DNA of 64,000 nucleotides. Origin: Pteria penguin (lineage: Eukaryota; Mollusca; Bivalvia; Pterioida; Pteriidae). The position numbers were made by a program, and so were the translations under genes. Position 1 is the stretch's first letter, and every line of letters begins with the position of its first letter. Positions 12,640-25,649 of this stretch are shown here, one piece after another. The notes under the pieces were generated by a model, which was given only the letters and a program-made list of their open reading frames with translations, made no database searches and had not been told where the DNA came from. Location: positions 46,040,287 through 46,104,286 of the forward strand of contig CM068586.1 in assembly GCA_035048485.1 (NCBI GenBank), in the 5' to 3' direction.

Positions 12640-15325
12640 TGACCTTTAATTCGAATGCGTTTCGCATGTTCTTCAGACCTACATGCCTTCACGAAGAGCT
12701 GTAGGTACTACGACCTATATCCCACAGGCACAGTGATATCAGCAGACATTTCTAGTTATGCATGTTTTCTGTTTATAACTGTAGTCAAAACAAAATCACC
12801 TTATATACAAATGTACTGTGTTAAGGTGCACATAGTCTGCCAAGATTTAAACTCGCTTACAAAAATTAATGAGTAACAGTGAACTAAATCTACGGCTATT
12901 TTATATTCACGGTATTTCTATCATTGAAAGTAATTACCTAGATCTACCCTATAGTATATTTAGCATTATATTCTGAGAGACGCCACTTTGATTCTGCGAA
13001 CTGTCCAAGTGAAATCTGGCCTATTAATGTACATTCTGATGTAATGGTAAATCAAACTCAGATAATACCTCATATTAATTTCAGTAAGACCTCCTGCGTT
13101 ATAGACAGATAAGTATAGTATATACATGTATAAATTATATATTGTGATTGTGATTGATCACAATACCAGCAATGCATGAAGATTGGATACCTTTTTTATA
13201 ATCATTTTAATAATAAAATATATTTATACAAAAGGTATGAAGATGGGTAATGCAGGCTTTAATAAGACAGTATCTTACATGGGCCTTCATCAGCTCAGGT
13301 GAGCTATAAAGCCATAACTGTGCATTTGCATTAACCTTTTTTTAAGAAACTGGCTCAAATCAAATATACCTACAATGAAAAATCAACTCGGACCAGTAAA
13401 GACATTTTGTGAGAGATTACCATGGATATACTTTTTGCATGTAACATAGTGTCCAAGATAAGATGCTTAACAGTACTTAATGACTCACTGCTATCACAAC
13501 ATTTTAAATAAACATAGTGTACCAGCAATATATGAATTTAAAGCAATATCTGATATAACTACTACAAGATCTAAACAATGTCATCACATATCATGACCTC
13601 ATAGTTCAATACTGTATAACCCATGTTAATGCAAGGGGTTGGAAAACAAGACTCAGAGTTAGACAAGCTGGGTACACACACACAAATCTGACAGAAAGAT
13701 GGACATAATACACAATTCTTTTTCATCACCCTAATACAAATATTACTGATTTAGTATTAAATAACAAAAAAAAAAAAAAAATGCAAAGAAATAATGAACG
13801 TTACACCTATTAAATTTCCTTAATACTTGTGCATAGGATAATATCAGTACTGGTACATGTATCTATTCTAAATCTAAATCCCAATCTAAAGTTAGAAATC
13901 AGGAAATCAGTATACCATCATGTTATTTTATTATCAATTACAAAACTATCAACATGTTAAATGAAGGAAATTACAGTTATATTACAGTTCTGTCAGGTTT
14001 GATCTGTTCAGCCGATCTACAATTAAAATCTCCATCTCCCAAAGGGAAGTATGAAGTATGATATCAAATCTGAAAATGGTTATGGTAATTAATAGAATAG
14101 TAATTACAAGAAATTCAAGATGACCAATATAGTAGCTATTTTGAAAATACAAGGGTAGGTTCACAATAAGAAGTCGTCTGGTCATAAAAAATGAATCTAA
14201 AATCTCTTTGGGCAACCTAAAATTTCAGTAAAGATAATGGAGGTCAACCAAATTTCCTTAAAATCATTGTCTAAAAACCCCTGGACCCAGAGGAATTTCA
14301 TTCATCAAGTACGAACATGCATTAGCTTTCAAAATAGTGACAGTTTTAAGTCCTTTCGTACAATACTGCAATAAAAGATTAAACCAAACTGATTCAAAAG
14401 TAATTCAGTAAACATGTCAATGCATAGTACATGTAGGACAACATTAAACAAAAGGCCTAAATATGGGCACTTCGAGTTTTACAAACCAACTCCCTTTCCC
14501 TTGCCCATTTCTGTATTTCACCTCTAAACATGAAAGAAAAAAAATTTCTACATTAAAATTCCTGCCAATTAGAATAATATTTAGTTCCGTAAAACCTGGT
14601 TAAATAGTCAGAATTGATGCATAATGTATTAAGTAATTTACAATGAGATAGTCAAAGAAATAACTTTAAAACATGCAAAAATGACAAAACCTGATCAAAT
14701 GTCCAAAAAGCATCCAAAACACTTCTTAAGACACCTTTCTCAGTTCTACATCACTTTAATGCATTTGCTTTGTCATTCCAGTCTCAAGAAGTTATTCACC
14801 TTGTCCTGAATCCACCCCTTGACCGATTTTGCCAAAACTAACAAAATAGGGAACCTTGAATACATTTTTGTACTTCATCCCTACGGAGATTCTTTAAAAA
14901 AAACTTTCAGCATTTAAAAGGATTTCAAGAGATTTCTCCAGGAGTGATCACATAACTCACTTGAGACTTACTCTAAGGAGAGCTAATAAAACAATTATAT
15001 GAATATGATACATGTACATAAGACTGAAAGAACATATGTCTGACCAAAAAAAGTTACTCAAAATTATTCAGAACACAGAATTCACGTTTATTCATTGGTA
15101 TATTATCAGTTTATTTTCTGGAAAACTCTTCTTCAAATTTAGTTAAGTTATTCTGATATGAATCCTTCACAATAAGAGTCAGAGTAACCCTCTTTATCTC
15201 TATATCATATAATTTCAGTCTTCAAGAAAATATTTTTGAAATCAATAGCCAATGGGGCCAGTTTTTACCATGATTTCACTAGCCTGAGAAAATATCTACA
15301 TGTACTAGCCAAGAGAAAAGATGAC
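12640..15325. other. non-coding stretch; possible 3' region of a minus-strand gene
   Basis: Low-complexity AT-rich DNA with no recognisable coding frames. If the minus-strand exon ending at 15330 is real, its 3' untranslated region would lie here. I see no decisive marker. Confidence 0.35.
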
Positions 15326-15329
15326 AAAT

Positions 15330-15569
15330 CTATAAAAACAATATGATATTTGAAATGATTTTAATTGTACATGTATTCCATTTCATATTCAACATATTTG
15401 TAATCATCATTGCATTAAAACCTTCTGATTTTTCAGTATCAGACTCTGCACTTTCATCATCATATCCAGTCTGCTTTTTTGTTCTGTTTGTGTTCACTTT
15501 CAGCCATTGTCGCAAAGTATTGTATTCCATGTCCATTTCACTACCTCCAATTGGAGACAGGGGATTGGA
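15330..15569 (-). CDS. candidate terminal exon of a host gene (function unknown)
   Basis: A minus-strand open frame of 79 codons starts after a possible acceptor (…tattcttag|tcc). Its composition is protein-like: polar, with 'EYNTLRQWLKVNTNRTKK' followed by an acidic Ser/Glu-rich run (DDESAESDTEKSE) and a hydrophobic C-terminus. The same frame continues upstream through a single TAG to about 15662, where 'ctaactgactcag' looks like a branch point plus acceptor, so the stop is either the acceptor TAG itself or a disabling stop. The family is not recognised. The exon at 16069-16103 could join in phase 0. Confidence 0.35.
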   Translation of the reverse strand, partial: SNPLSPIGGSEMDMEYNTLRQWLKVNTNRTKKQTGYDDESAESDTEKSEGFNAMMITNMLNMKWNTCTIKIISNIILFL

Positions 15570-16068
15570 CTAAGAATACCATTTGCGATGATGACTTTCA
15601 GAACTTGCATCAAAGGCATTCATTGCATCTAAATGCTTTTCTGCCGATGAAAATATTCTCATCTGAGTCAGTTAGGTGGTTTACAATCAGTTATGTTGAC
15701 ATATAGGCATAAAATGTTCGAATGAAAAAGACATGCATATTTATTTTCACTAGAATTTATTGCATATCAGTAATTTACACAGCTGTAATCCATGCAAATT
15801 CTACAAGTCAATGAAAAAATGGTAGCCTCAGATATCGGGAGAGTGAGTTTTCATTAAGACTGTGATTTTATGGTGGTCCTAGATACATGTAGTACAAGTT
15901 TAATCATGTCACTTGTTTGGTTTCGTTTTTAAGATTGGGATTCTTAGGTTAATAATGTGCTTACTAATAATGGACATCTGGTCCAGCTAAATACAAAGTC
16001 AAGGTTACAATTAGATCTATTGCTAATTATATGTTACAAACTAATTGGTTTCTACTTAGTTTACTCAC

Positions 16069-16103
16069 CATGCGCTGTGGCTGATGCTGGGCAACTTGGC
16101 AGT
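16069..16103 (-). CDS. candidate 35-nt internal exon of the same host gene
   Basis: On the minus strand, 'tctcattacag' (acceptor) and 'gtgagtaaac' (donor) bracket 35 bases. In one frame the exon ends in phase 0 and would join the exon at 15569. Both splice sites match consensus well, but the exon is too short for independent coding evidence. Another possible acceptor, 'ccctttttag', lies at 16192. Confidence 0.3.
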
Positions 16104-16520
16104 CTGTAATGAGATATTACACTTGAAACCACGTCTGTCTATTTTGGAGGATCACGCACACTGATTGGCTGATAGAGAAGTCTGAGGTACTCTAAAAAGG
16201 GTGGAAATATTAAGACAACTCATTTCAGGCCAATCTGCACCATATTACAACAGATCTGATAGTGTGTGGTATTTCAGATACATTGTACAATGAAGGAGTG
16301 AAAATGGATCATGACTCATGTTTTCAGTTCATTCTACTTTCTAAATTTTATCATTTACATAATATATAGTTTGTAACCCTCACTCAATACAGCATGTATC
16401 AAAGTAGAAAGTCACATGTCGTTGTGAGAGAGCACAATACTGTGTGTAAATAATTACAGTAGCTATTGAGTACAGTATAGTCATACTGACCACTCCATTG
16501 GTGCTTGTTTTCATATATAT

Positions 16521-16553
16521 ATATACGTATGTATATACATATATATATATACA
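16521..16553. repeat. short TA-rich microsatellite
   Basis: Interrupted TA repeat. The Tyr/Ile frame on the minus strand here is an artefact. Confidence 0.8.
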
Positions 16554-17768
16554 TTGCCTTTTGTCCAATTTTCCCTGACTAAGTGACTTCTTGGAATGTC
16601 TCGGTTGTTTATATGTGTTGTCAGTGTAATTCTGAACATGAAATCCCGCACATGTTTTCAAACCGAAATTCTACTTCCATTCACAGAAGGAGGTAACAAA
16701 GATTCTCGATGTACGTAAGTAAATGTAGGTCGAGTATGATGTCACTTTGTCTTTTCTGGCATGATTTATCAGTACGAAGCATCAGAGGACATCAAGTTTA
16801 CTGCAATTAATGTAAAGTAAAATATCTAAGCCCCCTAAATCTCCAAAGAAGAGAGATTGGAAGTGACTAAACTTATTATTTTTTAAGACAAGACGGACGA
16901 CATACAGGGGCAGAGCCGATGTATATATATGAAAATAAGGGTAAGGTATAATGACCTGAAAGTATAATGTCGGATTAATGTACTGAATGTCTTGAAAATT
17001 ATTCTTCTATGCATTAAAGTACTACATGTAAATGCATGATAATTGTGAAGAATTTAGTGATATATTTAATCCTTTTATTAATTTGTACAGCCACCTGAAT
17101 TTACAAAGGTATAATTACCTAAATCTGAATATGAAATGACCTGAATGGGGATTTCTTTACAAATTCAAAATATTACATGATTTAAGACTGTATGTTATGC
17201 ATGAATACATAAATAAGTTTTGTATATACATTTGTATATGTATTTAACTCTTTAACTTATGTATATAGGCACTTGACACATTGACCTGAATTTACCAGTA
17301 TAATGACCTGAATGGTGATTTCCTTACAATTTCAACATTAAATTATGACTGAAAGTTATGTATAAAAGTATGTTTTGTATATACAATTGTGTATGTATTT
17401 AACCCTTAAATCAACAGGCCCTTGACACACTGACCAGAATTTACAGGCATAATGACCTGAATCGGAAATGACTTGAAATTGAATGGTGAAGTTAAAATTG
17501 ACCATGAAGTGAATATTTGTTATAAATGATTTATACTGTTCTTTCTATTAATTTTCTAAGTCTATAAAAAGAGATAAGATGTTGTTTAATTGTGTGTAAA
17601 CTTACAGTAGAACTTTTAGCCATAATTGATATAAATCATGTTACCAAACCCAACCAGGAGGATGTAGTTCTAACTCTTGGTCCTAATTTTATTTATTCAA
17701 TAAAAATAATATCATTTCAATTAGTAATTTGCATTAATTCTTATTCCTAATACTATTGATTATAATAA

Positions 17769-17769
17769 T

Positions 17770-17800
<31 letters not shown>

Positions 17801-17827
17801 GGGGGTTGTGTGTGTGCGTGTGTGTGT
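17769..17827. repeat. poly-T/poly-G run with TG repeat
   Basis: Nine T, about 26 G, then TTG TGTGTG. A homopolymer run of this kind is prone to assembly length errors. Confidence 0.9.
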
Positions 17828-18540
17828 TTTGTTTTGTTTTGTTTTTCTTTTTCTGGAGGGAGGGGCTGTTGTTGTTGTTTTCTTTGATATGCAACATTGT
17901 GATATTCAATGAGTACATGATTGTAAACGAGTACCTACTCAAGTATAACAACACTGATTAACGCCCAATTAAACTATCAATGAAATTCTTTTATTCTTAT
18001 TTTTATTGGAACAGTGTTACAGAGACTGTGGCCAGTCTTATTGTAACCTGAAAAATTATCTTATACACTCTGCCTATATTAAGGTATTTGTAAAAACATG
18101 GGTGTGATCATTGAGAGAATGAAAATTAGATGCATACACAAATGTATATACAAAACATACTTTTATACATTACATTCAATCATAAATTAAATGATATGTT
18201 ATGAATTGTAAGGAAATCACCATTCAAGTCATTATATTGGTAAATTCAGGTCAATGTGTCAAGTGCCTATATACACAAGTTAAAGAATAAAATACATATA
18301 CAAATGTACATACAAAACTTATTTATATATTTATGCGTAACATACTATCTTAAATCATGTAATATTTCGAATTTGTAAAGAAATCCCCATTCAGGTCATT
18401 TCAGATTCAGGTCATTATACCTTTGTAAATTTAGGTCAATATATCAGGTGGCTGTACAAATTAATAAAAGGATGAAATACATTATTTTTATTATCATTAT
18501 TTTCATTATTTACATATGAAGGGTAGTGAAGGGATTCAAT

Positions 18541-18955
18541 GAACAATGAAGGATGAACGCCTGGTCTTGATCTGGGGAACCCAGGATTTACAGTCCTGCA
18601 CACTACGAAGTGAGCTAAATAGATGTTCCAGTAACCGAGTCTTTAACCCACTACACACATCTAATTCCACAACACCCTTCTCCCTTATAATTTTTTGGAG
18701 GAAGGCACACCCCCTCCTGGTGTCTCTGAGACCTGCTCGGGCTAACCTTACCCAAGGGAAGGGTCACCAAACGCTTCCCGCCCCTATTGTACACCTCGTC
18801 ACCAATGAAGTGACTCGATGAACAATGAAGGATGAACACCTGAGTCTCCATCCTGGGAACCCAGGATTTACAGTCCTACGCACTACCAAGTGAGCTAAAG
18901 AGACGTCCCAGTAGCTGTCTTTAACCCCACTACACACACCTAATTCCACTACAGT
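18541..18955 (-). repeat. two direct copies of a tRNA-Tyr-like segment
   Basis: About 115 bp starting 'gaacaatgaaggatgaac' occurs at 18541 and again at 18821. On the minus strand each reads 'tagctcacttggtagtgcg' (second copy) then 'aggactgtaaatcctgggtt', matching the D-arm and the GTA anticodon arm of tRNA-Tyr, with the T-arm disrupted. These are tRNA-derived repeats, not functional genes, inserted in the right arm of the fold-back element. Confidence 0.6.
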
Positions 18956-19084
18956 AGTATATAAGAGTATTCCAAACTAAATCCTTCCCAATAATCATGC
19001 ATTTAGAACTTTAATGCATAGAATAATAATTTTCAGAGCATTCAGGACATTATATTTTCAGGTCATTATACCTTACTGAAATCG

Positions 19085-22000
19085 AGCACCTAGCAATGGA
19101 CCACTCCCCCACTTTTAATTCAGATACTTAAAACTATGTTAGCGTTGTGTTTACATAGATTTGTCAATAATATCGATATAGAAACATCCCTCACCTGAAA
19201 AAAGGGCAAAAAAATATCCCAGAATCACTTCTGGATTCGCAACTTTTTTAAGATTGATAATGATACTGGTAATGTAACAGTTCCCAGACAGTAACAGTTC
19301 CCAGACGTTTTGCTGGTTTCAGCACAGTGGGTAAGAAATCATCCAAAACTTTTATACAAAATAAATGACATTTAAAAGAGAATAAGATTTTGTTGGTAAA
19401 AAATTTGATTTATGCCTTCTATCTTATTTTATTGATCACATTCTGACTTACTTTCAATATCCATACGTGGAGAAAGGTGCCTTATTCAATGCGGTCAATT
19501 GCTAGAATTTCCTCTGTTGCACCCAATAGGTGAAGGGAGATAAATACAAGTTGTTTGATTGGATGAACGGAGTATAAATAAAACATTTGACAAATTAATT
19601 TACATGCTAAATGCTGTCGACCTATTCTGGGCCCTTAAGCACCCTTGCCTATGTTAACTCGGTTTGAAAAAAAGAACCAGCAAAATAACATTCAACACTT
19701 TTAGACTGATCTTTACTCTGTACAGTGATACAATTTTTATTTGTTATCCAGTTGTATAAATAAGAAAAAACATAGCTAATGTCAACGTACCCATGCGTCA
19801 CCTGAATGTCAACTATGTCGGCTTTTTCGACGCTGTCCAGGTTACAGTGTATATAAAAATGAAACAGACTATAATTTTGGACAAAATTGACGCGAAGTAG
19901 ATTTCTACGAAAAGTTGAAATTTGCTACAGTTGGCTCAGGGCCCACTGAATTAACAATATATTTTTCTGTGTATTGTAAACTAAATGATCTTGCTCGATC
20001 AACTGTTTTTCTTCTTCATTAGGCCCTCTTATTAGAGGCTGAGTCTATTTTCTTTAATTGTACACAGTCGGAGATAAAACAGATCCAGCCTCAAAAATGT
20101 GCACTAGTGTTTACACAGAAGTGATTACAATGTCACAAAATGTGCAGCGCAGAATTAGACTATGCACAGAATAGGCTGACACAGCAGTACTTGAAGAAAA
20201 TATGAAATCAATTTCTCTTAATTTTCTGTTTAAAAAATTACGGGTGATATTTATTACCAAAAAAAAACAGATTTCGCACTAAAAATGACTGAGTGACAGA
20301 TGTGCCTCCCCCCTTTCAGAAAACCTGGATCAGCCATTGACATGTCATGTAAAATTTAATTCTCTATGTTTTTCATTGAAATTGCACATCAAATAAGTTT
20401 TTAAATCCCATTCTAAAAATTCATTGTAAGATACCATGAAAGAACTTGGAGTTATCGCATTTTGAGTATTGGGCGCAACAGAGGAAATTCTAGTAATGGG
20501 TATTATCTATAATTTCTATTACAATGTGGTGTTTGCATGAAAAGCCAGCTATTACATGTATCTATCATCCTTCTATCCATATCAGGTCAAATAAGAATGA
20601 AAAACTGGTAATTTCGGTAACTTTTGAGTCATTTCGGTAAATAATGAGTCATTTCGGTAATTCCGGCTAATATTGTTAAATAGTAGAACCCTATTCAATG
20701 AATCTAAAATCAGTTTTTAACAAGGATGTATAGTTTAAGATCTATACTTCCCTGGTTTTTAAGGTCGAATAATGCAATATTTTCATTATAAGCAATTTTA
20801 TATGACACTGACCTCTGACTTTATCAAATATCATGTCTTTTTATCCACTAACAATATCAATAGACTGGATCGTCCGGAAACTATTACAGTGAAGTCGGGA
20901 GAAATGGCCGAAAAGGAGAGTCGTAATAATGTTTAAAATATTTGGTTATTGTATGAGTAAATTTTGTCATAATTATGGCATTGTTCTGTACATAATGGGT
21001 AAACTATGCTCTGTACCAAACTTCATGTATTTTGGTGTTCTGTAGCAAAAGCTGTTTGCCAAAAACTTCAAAAATCGTCCGGGAACTGTTACTGGACCAT
21101 TATATTTATACGTCAGTATCAACCACGGGCACAGCAGACAATCTCCTGGATTACAACGTGGTGTAATACACATTAATTGTTTAAGCTTTATCTGTTTCTA
21201 TGAAAAAGCATAGTATATTGTTACCATCGAATAAAGGGTGATACCTGTTTCAAAATAAAACCTGTGAATCCTTGAAATCGTCAATGTCTAGCGAAACAGT
21301 GAAACTGTCTGACGACAATCAAATCCGGAAATAGAAATTATGTGAATGTGAAACTAGTTTCTAGACTCATACCGGTTGCAGTAATACGGAATTATTGCAC
21401 GTTAGTGTAACTACATGAAATATTGGAATCTTGAAAATAAACCATTATCCTCACATATCACAAAGAATTTCGTAACTGTTTGAGCACAAAGAAAGTGGGA
21501 TTTTGCTTTATAATTCTTCCTTTCCTTCTTTGGTATTTTTTTCTATCTTTCTAAATACTGTTATAGTGTTATTTTATTTACTGCACACTGGTAAACGCTT
21601 TACATTGATATTTTACACAATCGAAAATATGACTGTCTTGAACAATTCACGAGCTTGAAGCTGACTCATCATACATATTTCTTATCATTAATCATATCAT
21701 CATAAAATCTATCTATGGTGTATTTTGGTATGTGTATTGAAGTCGCACAAGTCAGTAGAAAGTTGAAACATGTCTTGCAAATCTTCCTATTCAAACTACA
21801 CATTTTGCTCCTTTTGTGACCAGTATATATTTTTGCTTGCTTTAGCTCTTCTGAACGAAGCATCATTAAAACGTGTTATTTAAAAAGCAAACCGTTGTTC
21901 TTGTAGAAACAGAAGAGTATTGGTCAGTTTACACTTTCAAATAAATACAGCACTAAGTATGTTTTGAGGTACAATGTAAAATTTTGTATAAGGAAATCTG

Positions 22001-22185
22001 CCATGTAAAAATAATTTCCTAATAATAGTAGCATTATTCGTGTCAAGTTACATTGACTTAACTAGATATTAAGTACTTAAGGGTTTTTTCTCCTTTTTCT
22101 TTCTCTTTCTTTCTTTTCCTTTTTTTTTTTTGTTTGTTTGGATTTTGGGGGGGGGTTAGTTTTTGGGGGTTTGGGTTTTTTAACG
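19085..22185. other. non-coding stretch with scattered inverted motifs
   Basis: No gene seen. 'ctagaatttcctctgttgc' at 19503 has its inverse 'gcaacagaggaaattctag' at about 20476. 'cagtaacagttcccagacg' at 19290 has a near-inverse, 'cgtccgggaactgttactgg', at 21077. This suggests the ends of an old transposon. 'ggatgtatagtttaa' at 20725 recurs at 22244. Confidence 0.45.
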
Positions 22186-22189
22186 GTAT

Positions 22190-22510
22190 TATTGGGGCAT
22201 GCGCAATTGAAAACATAAAACACCACAAATCTAAGTTTTTGCAAGGATGTATAGTTTAAAAATATACTTCCCTGGTTTTTGAAAGGGCTACCAAGTCATA
22301 AACGAGGAGAGGTGCCAAATCATAAACGAAAATCAAAGTTCTTGTACAATTAAGTACCACATTAGTTTTTAATTTAAGACTGATGAGCAGCGTCAGAGTC
22401 AATATTCCAAATGACGTAAACCATAAAATAAGTGGTTCAGTAGTAACGGTTACCAAACATCATTCCTACATCCTTAAATGGCATATCACTTAAAAGACAT
22501 CAAATGTTTC
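22190..22510 (+). repeat. dispersed repeat (copy 1)
   Basis: This segment ('ggcatgcgcaattgaaaac', 'caaatctaagtttttgcaag', 'aatattccaaatgacgtaaac') is matched in order by 59.29-59.56 kb. It is non-coding and its class is unknown. Confidence 0.5.
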
Positions 22511-22924
22511 GACCTTCGCTCATGTCGACTATGCAGGGTTCGACCCCTGTGATAATATTAAGTAAAACATTGATTCCAAATGATTTAAAACGGAAAATAG
22601 ATGATTAGTTGCAGTTTGATTTAGTTGAATCTACCCGATCACTCACTATTTTTACAGAGTGTAATGGACGATAAACAAAATATAGGGAAGAAATTAATGA
22701 CCTGATATCTGATAATAGGAGTAATTGTTAATATACCAACAACTATATTATAGATACATTGTAGTATAAAATATATAATCTAAGTAGATGACAATAATTA
22801 ATATCCGTTCCTAATCTATACACGAAAAGGATTTGTCGACCGAGGTTTGAATCTGTGATGATTTATTATAACTATCCTATGCCTCTCCCCTTCCCTCTCT
22901 ACCTAGCTGGCAGTACGGAATAGC

Positions 22925-22925
<1 letters not shown>

Positions 22926-22956
<31 letters not shown>

Positions 22957-23025
22957 TTTTTTGTTTTTGTTTTTTAGGGTGGTTGTTGTTTTTGGGATGG
23001 GTTGGGGGGTTGTTCTGTGTGTTTC

Positions 23026-23100
<75 letters not shown>
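22926..23100. repeat. poly-T/poly-G plus (TG)n microsatellite
   Basis: T10G20, a GT-rich bridge, then about 39 uninterrupted TG units. Long His/Thr-rich minus-strand frames across it are artefacts. Confidence 0.95.
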
Positions 23101-23102
<2 letters not shown>

Positions 23103-23360
23103 TTTTCTGGGGGTTTTTGTTCTCTTGAGGATCATCGAATGATTCTTGAGGATAAGCTAATCTGTACCCCATAACTCTACTAGAAGGGAAATTCGATCCT
23201 TGAGCAACCATTAGATTTATATAAGGAGGGTTGCAGGAAGACTGCAAAAAAAAAAATCTGGCTTATAATATCGGAAAAATGAATTTTTCGGCCCGAAGGT
23301 CGGTGAAATTTGAGGCGTAATGTATATGATAGTGGCCCGAGGAGCTGCTAGAATTGCGTG

Positions 23361-23490
23361 TGTGTGTGTGTGGGTGGGTGTGTGTATGTGTGTGTGTGTG
23401 TGTGGGTGGGTGGGTGGTTGTGTGTGTGTAGGTAGGTAGGTAGGTAGGTAGATAGGTAGGCAGACAGGCAGGCAGGCATGCATGCATGTA
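23361..23490. repeat. compound TG / GGTG / AGGT / GGCA microsatellite
   Basis: Successive short tandem repeats (TG, GGTG, AGGT, CAGG, CATG) without interruption. Confidence 0.9.
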
Positions 23491-23658
23491 AAAACCGAGG
23501 TCCCGTGTCCAGTAGCCGTGTCACGTAAAAGATCCGTCACTGCTTCAGTTGGGTTCCTTACAAAGGTAGAAATTTCTATGCAACGCATCAAGTAGATGCC
23601 GTCACCATACATTTGAGATAATCGTGGAGTGACATAAAACCTATTCAATCAATCGTAC
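23490..23658 (+). repeat. SINE 3' part
   Basis: 'aaaccgaggtcccgtgtcc', 'cacgtaaaagatccgtcac' and 'catcaagtagatgccgtcac' match, in order, the body of the SINE at 27.86-28.14 kb. It ends in a 'caatcaatc' tail. The tRNA-related head is missing and the microsatellite abuts in its place. Confidence 0.7.
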
Positions 23659-23659
23659 T

Positions 23660-25200
23660 TCGCCACCTTTTCCTACGTACGTTAAATTCCATGTGGCAAA
23701 TAAGAAAATAATCCGGCTCTAAATATTGGCAAAGGCAAATAACCCCCCCCCCCAACAAACAAACAAGCAACCCCCCCCCCCCCAAAATCAAACAAACAAA
23801 CAAACCAAAAGGAAAAATCCGGCAAATGTTTTCCTGCGCCCCTCCTTTTCTAATAAAATCAAATGGTTGCTCCTTAACTGCCGCTTCCGGGATTCCATCA
23901 GTTAGGGTGCAGTGATGGTTGTGCATGTCTACAACACACATCAATAGGGTTCGTCCTCATTCCATAACAAATAAGTGTTCTAAGTTTCAAAGTCCTAGCT
24001 TAAGCGGTATGGTCTTTATCGTGTTAACAAGGTGCAAATAAACACACAGACGCACACACCCATAGACCCACAGACCCATAACATAATAACAATTATCCAA
24101 TGATCAAATTAATCAGAAAGTCTACGTCTATATACAGGCTTAAATTAAACGGACTTTAATATTACGAATACGGCGGTCATGCGGACTTGCCTACATGATC
24201 TTTCCTATTAACATTATGCACAAAAAGGGGAAGGGATCTTCTTGCACCTACGGAACCCTCATCTGCCGATGATATGCCGGATGAAAACCTGAAGTGTTTA
24301 TACATCCATACTACAATCTGTATTTACAGATCTACCATGAGATTTAAACTCAGAAATGATCTATTGAAATATAAGGAAAACTGAAGTATCAATTAAAATG
24401 AGTGAACAACATACGTTTACAAACGTATTCAAGTACGAACGGCAACTCTTAGTATGGATTTAAAAGTATTGGGAAATGACGTCATTTGGACATGTGCACT
24501 GAAACAAAAATTAAGACAAGTCTATTTAAACTAACAGGGGGGTCAAATTTTTCAGAACAATAACAAACACTCGTGTAAATTTGAATGTAAGATCTTTCAA
24601 GGTTCAGTAATGTTTTAGCCACTGAGATAGGATTCTTCAAGAGTCTAAATGTTATGAAACCGATATCAGTAATATACTGCACCTAGACGACAAACCTGTG
24701 CAATTACCTTACCCCTACAGGTTTTAATGGAAGTTTCCCAAATATTCTTGGGTATTGTTAGTGTATCGAATCATCAGAGTTAATATTTATATATATTATC
24801 TACAGGAGAAACGGTGATTGGTAACGAGATGGTAGAGGCCTCGGATACATTTGTATAGGAAAGAAAAAAGAGGAGTTACCGGCTCAGTTATGTGGCAGAA
24901 GTCACCATGGAGCTATACAATACATGAATATAAATAATATAATAGAACATTTAACACATTACAAAAATATTTGATTGTAGTGCGGTTACGATACCGACTT
25001 AGGACGGTCATTTAATTTGACAAAAGCCAAACAAATGGTGTGGTTAACCGGTTTACGGGCCCACCTTCCCACTCACCGTAACAGCAGAACAATCAAAAGA
25101 CGTACATTTAAAAATTTATAAATAATTCGAGGAAGAGACGAATTTCAGCATAAACATCGAACGTGTGGGTTATTTTTCCATCATTGTTTTAACCAAGTTT
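23660..25200. other. non-coding stretch
   Basis: No gene recognised. Two C-runs at 23742-23783 are separated by 'aacaaacaaacaagcaa'. Confidence 0.5.
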
Positions 25201-25204
25201 TTCT

Positions 25205-25585
25205 TTTTAAATCCCATATAGCTAGTCCTGTAGTTTTGATCTGTCTATCTATTCGCCTGTCCGTTTGTCTGTCTATGACAAAGTTATTATGACAGGGTGT
25301 TCCGTCCGTCTGTATACATTATTGTTTCTGCACTTCTCCATCTCCTTTTGTGGGCAGTTAGTTCAATATATTATAGGCCTCTTTTCCTTATCGATCTTAT
25401 TAAGCTCCCCGAAATTTACGAGGGACAATATAGTTACTGTCTGTCCGTCTGTATGCCCAAGGGTCATAACTCACGTAATTTCCTTTGGACAGCATTCCTT
25501 TTACAATATACGTAACTGCAGGTAGTGTCCCTCCTAGGAAGTTTCATAAAAATCCCATTATGAGTTTAAGTGGACTTGCGAAGAC
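25205..25585 (+). repeat. host repeat interrupted by the Polinton (left half)
   Basis: Sequence with 'ctgtctatctattcgcctgt' and 'taagtggacttgcgaagac' breaks off exactly at GAAGAC and resumes at 45853 with 'gaagacaaagcggtgcgg' and a pyrimidine/purine-rich tail. The two halves read as one repeat end, which defines the empty-site target. Confidence 0.55.
25580..25585. repeat. target site duplication GAAGAC (left)
   Basis: GAAGAC abuts the left terminus. The identical six bases follow the right terminus at 45853-45858. Six base pairs is the known duplication length for Polinton/Maverick integration. Confidence 0.93.
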
Positions 25586-25649
25586 AGTAGTAATAATATG
25601 CTGGTTTGGAAACAATACACCCATTGTTTCTCCATATAGCTAGTATATA

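Larger units (their letters stand above)
16940..19076. repeat. fold-back (long inverted repeat) element with a nested insertion
   Basis: The outer ends are inverted copies: 'aaggtataatgacctgaa' at 16943 and its reverse complement ending near 19074. The pairing continues inward over about 450 bases (left arm to about 17400; right arm about 18125-18485, plus its outer part at 18990-19076). Each arm also contains a diverged direct repeat based on 'ataatgacctgaatgg'. The right arm is split by about 480 bp holding two tRNA-Tyr-like segments. The loop contains a T9/G26 run at 17769-17806. No protein is encoded. Confidence 0.75.

Noticed and set aside
23217..23648. 143-codon minus-strand frame, Thr/His/Pro-rich
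   Set aside because: Produced by TG/GGTG microsatellites and SINE sequence.
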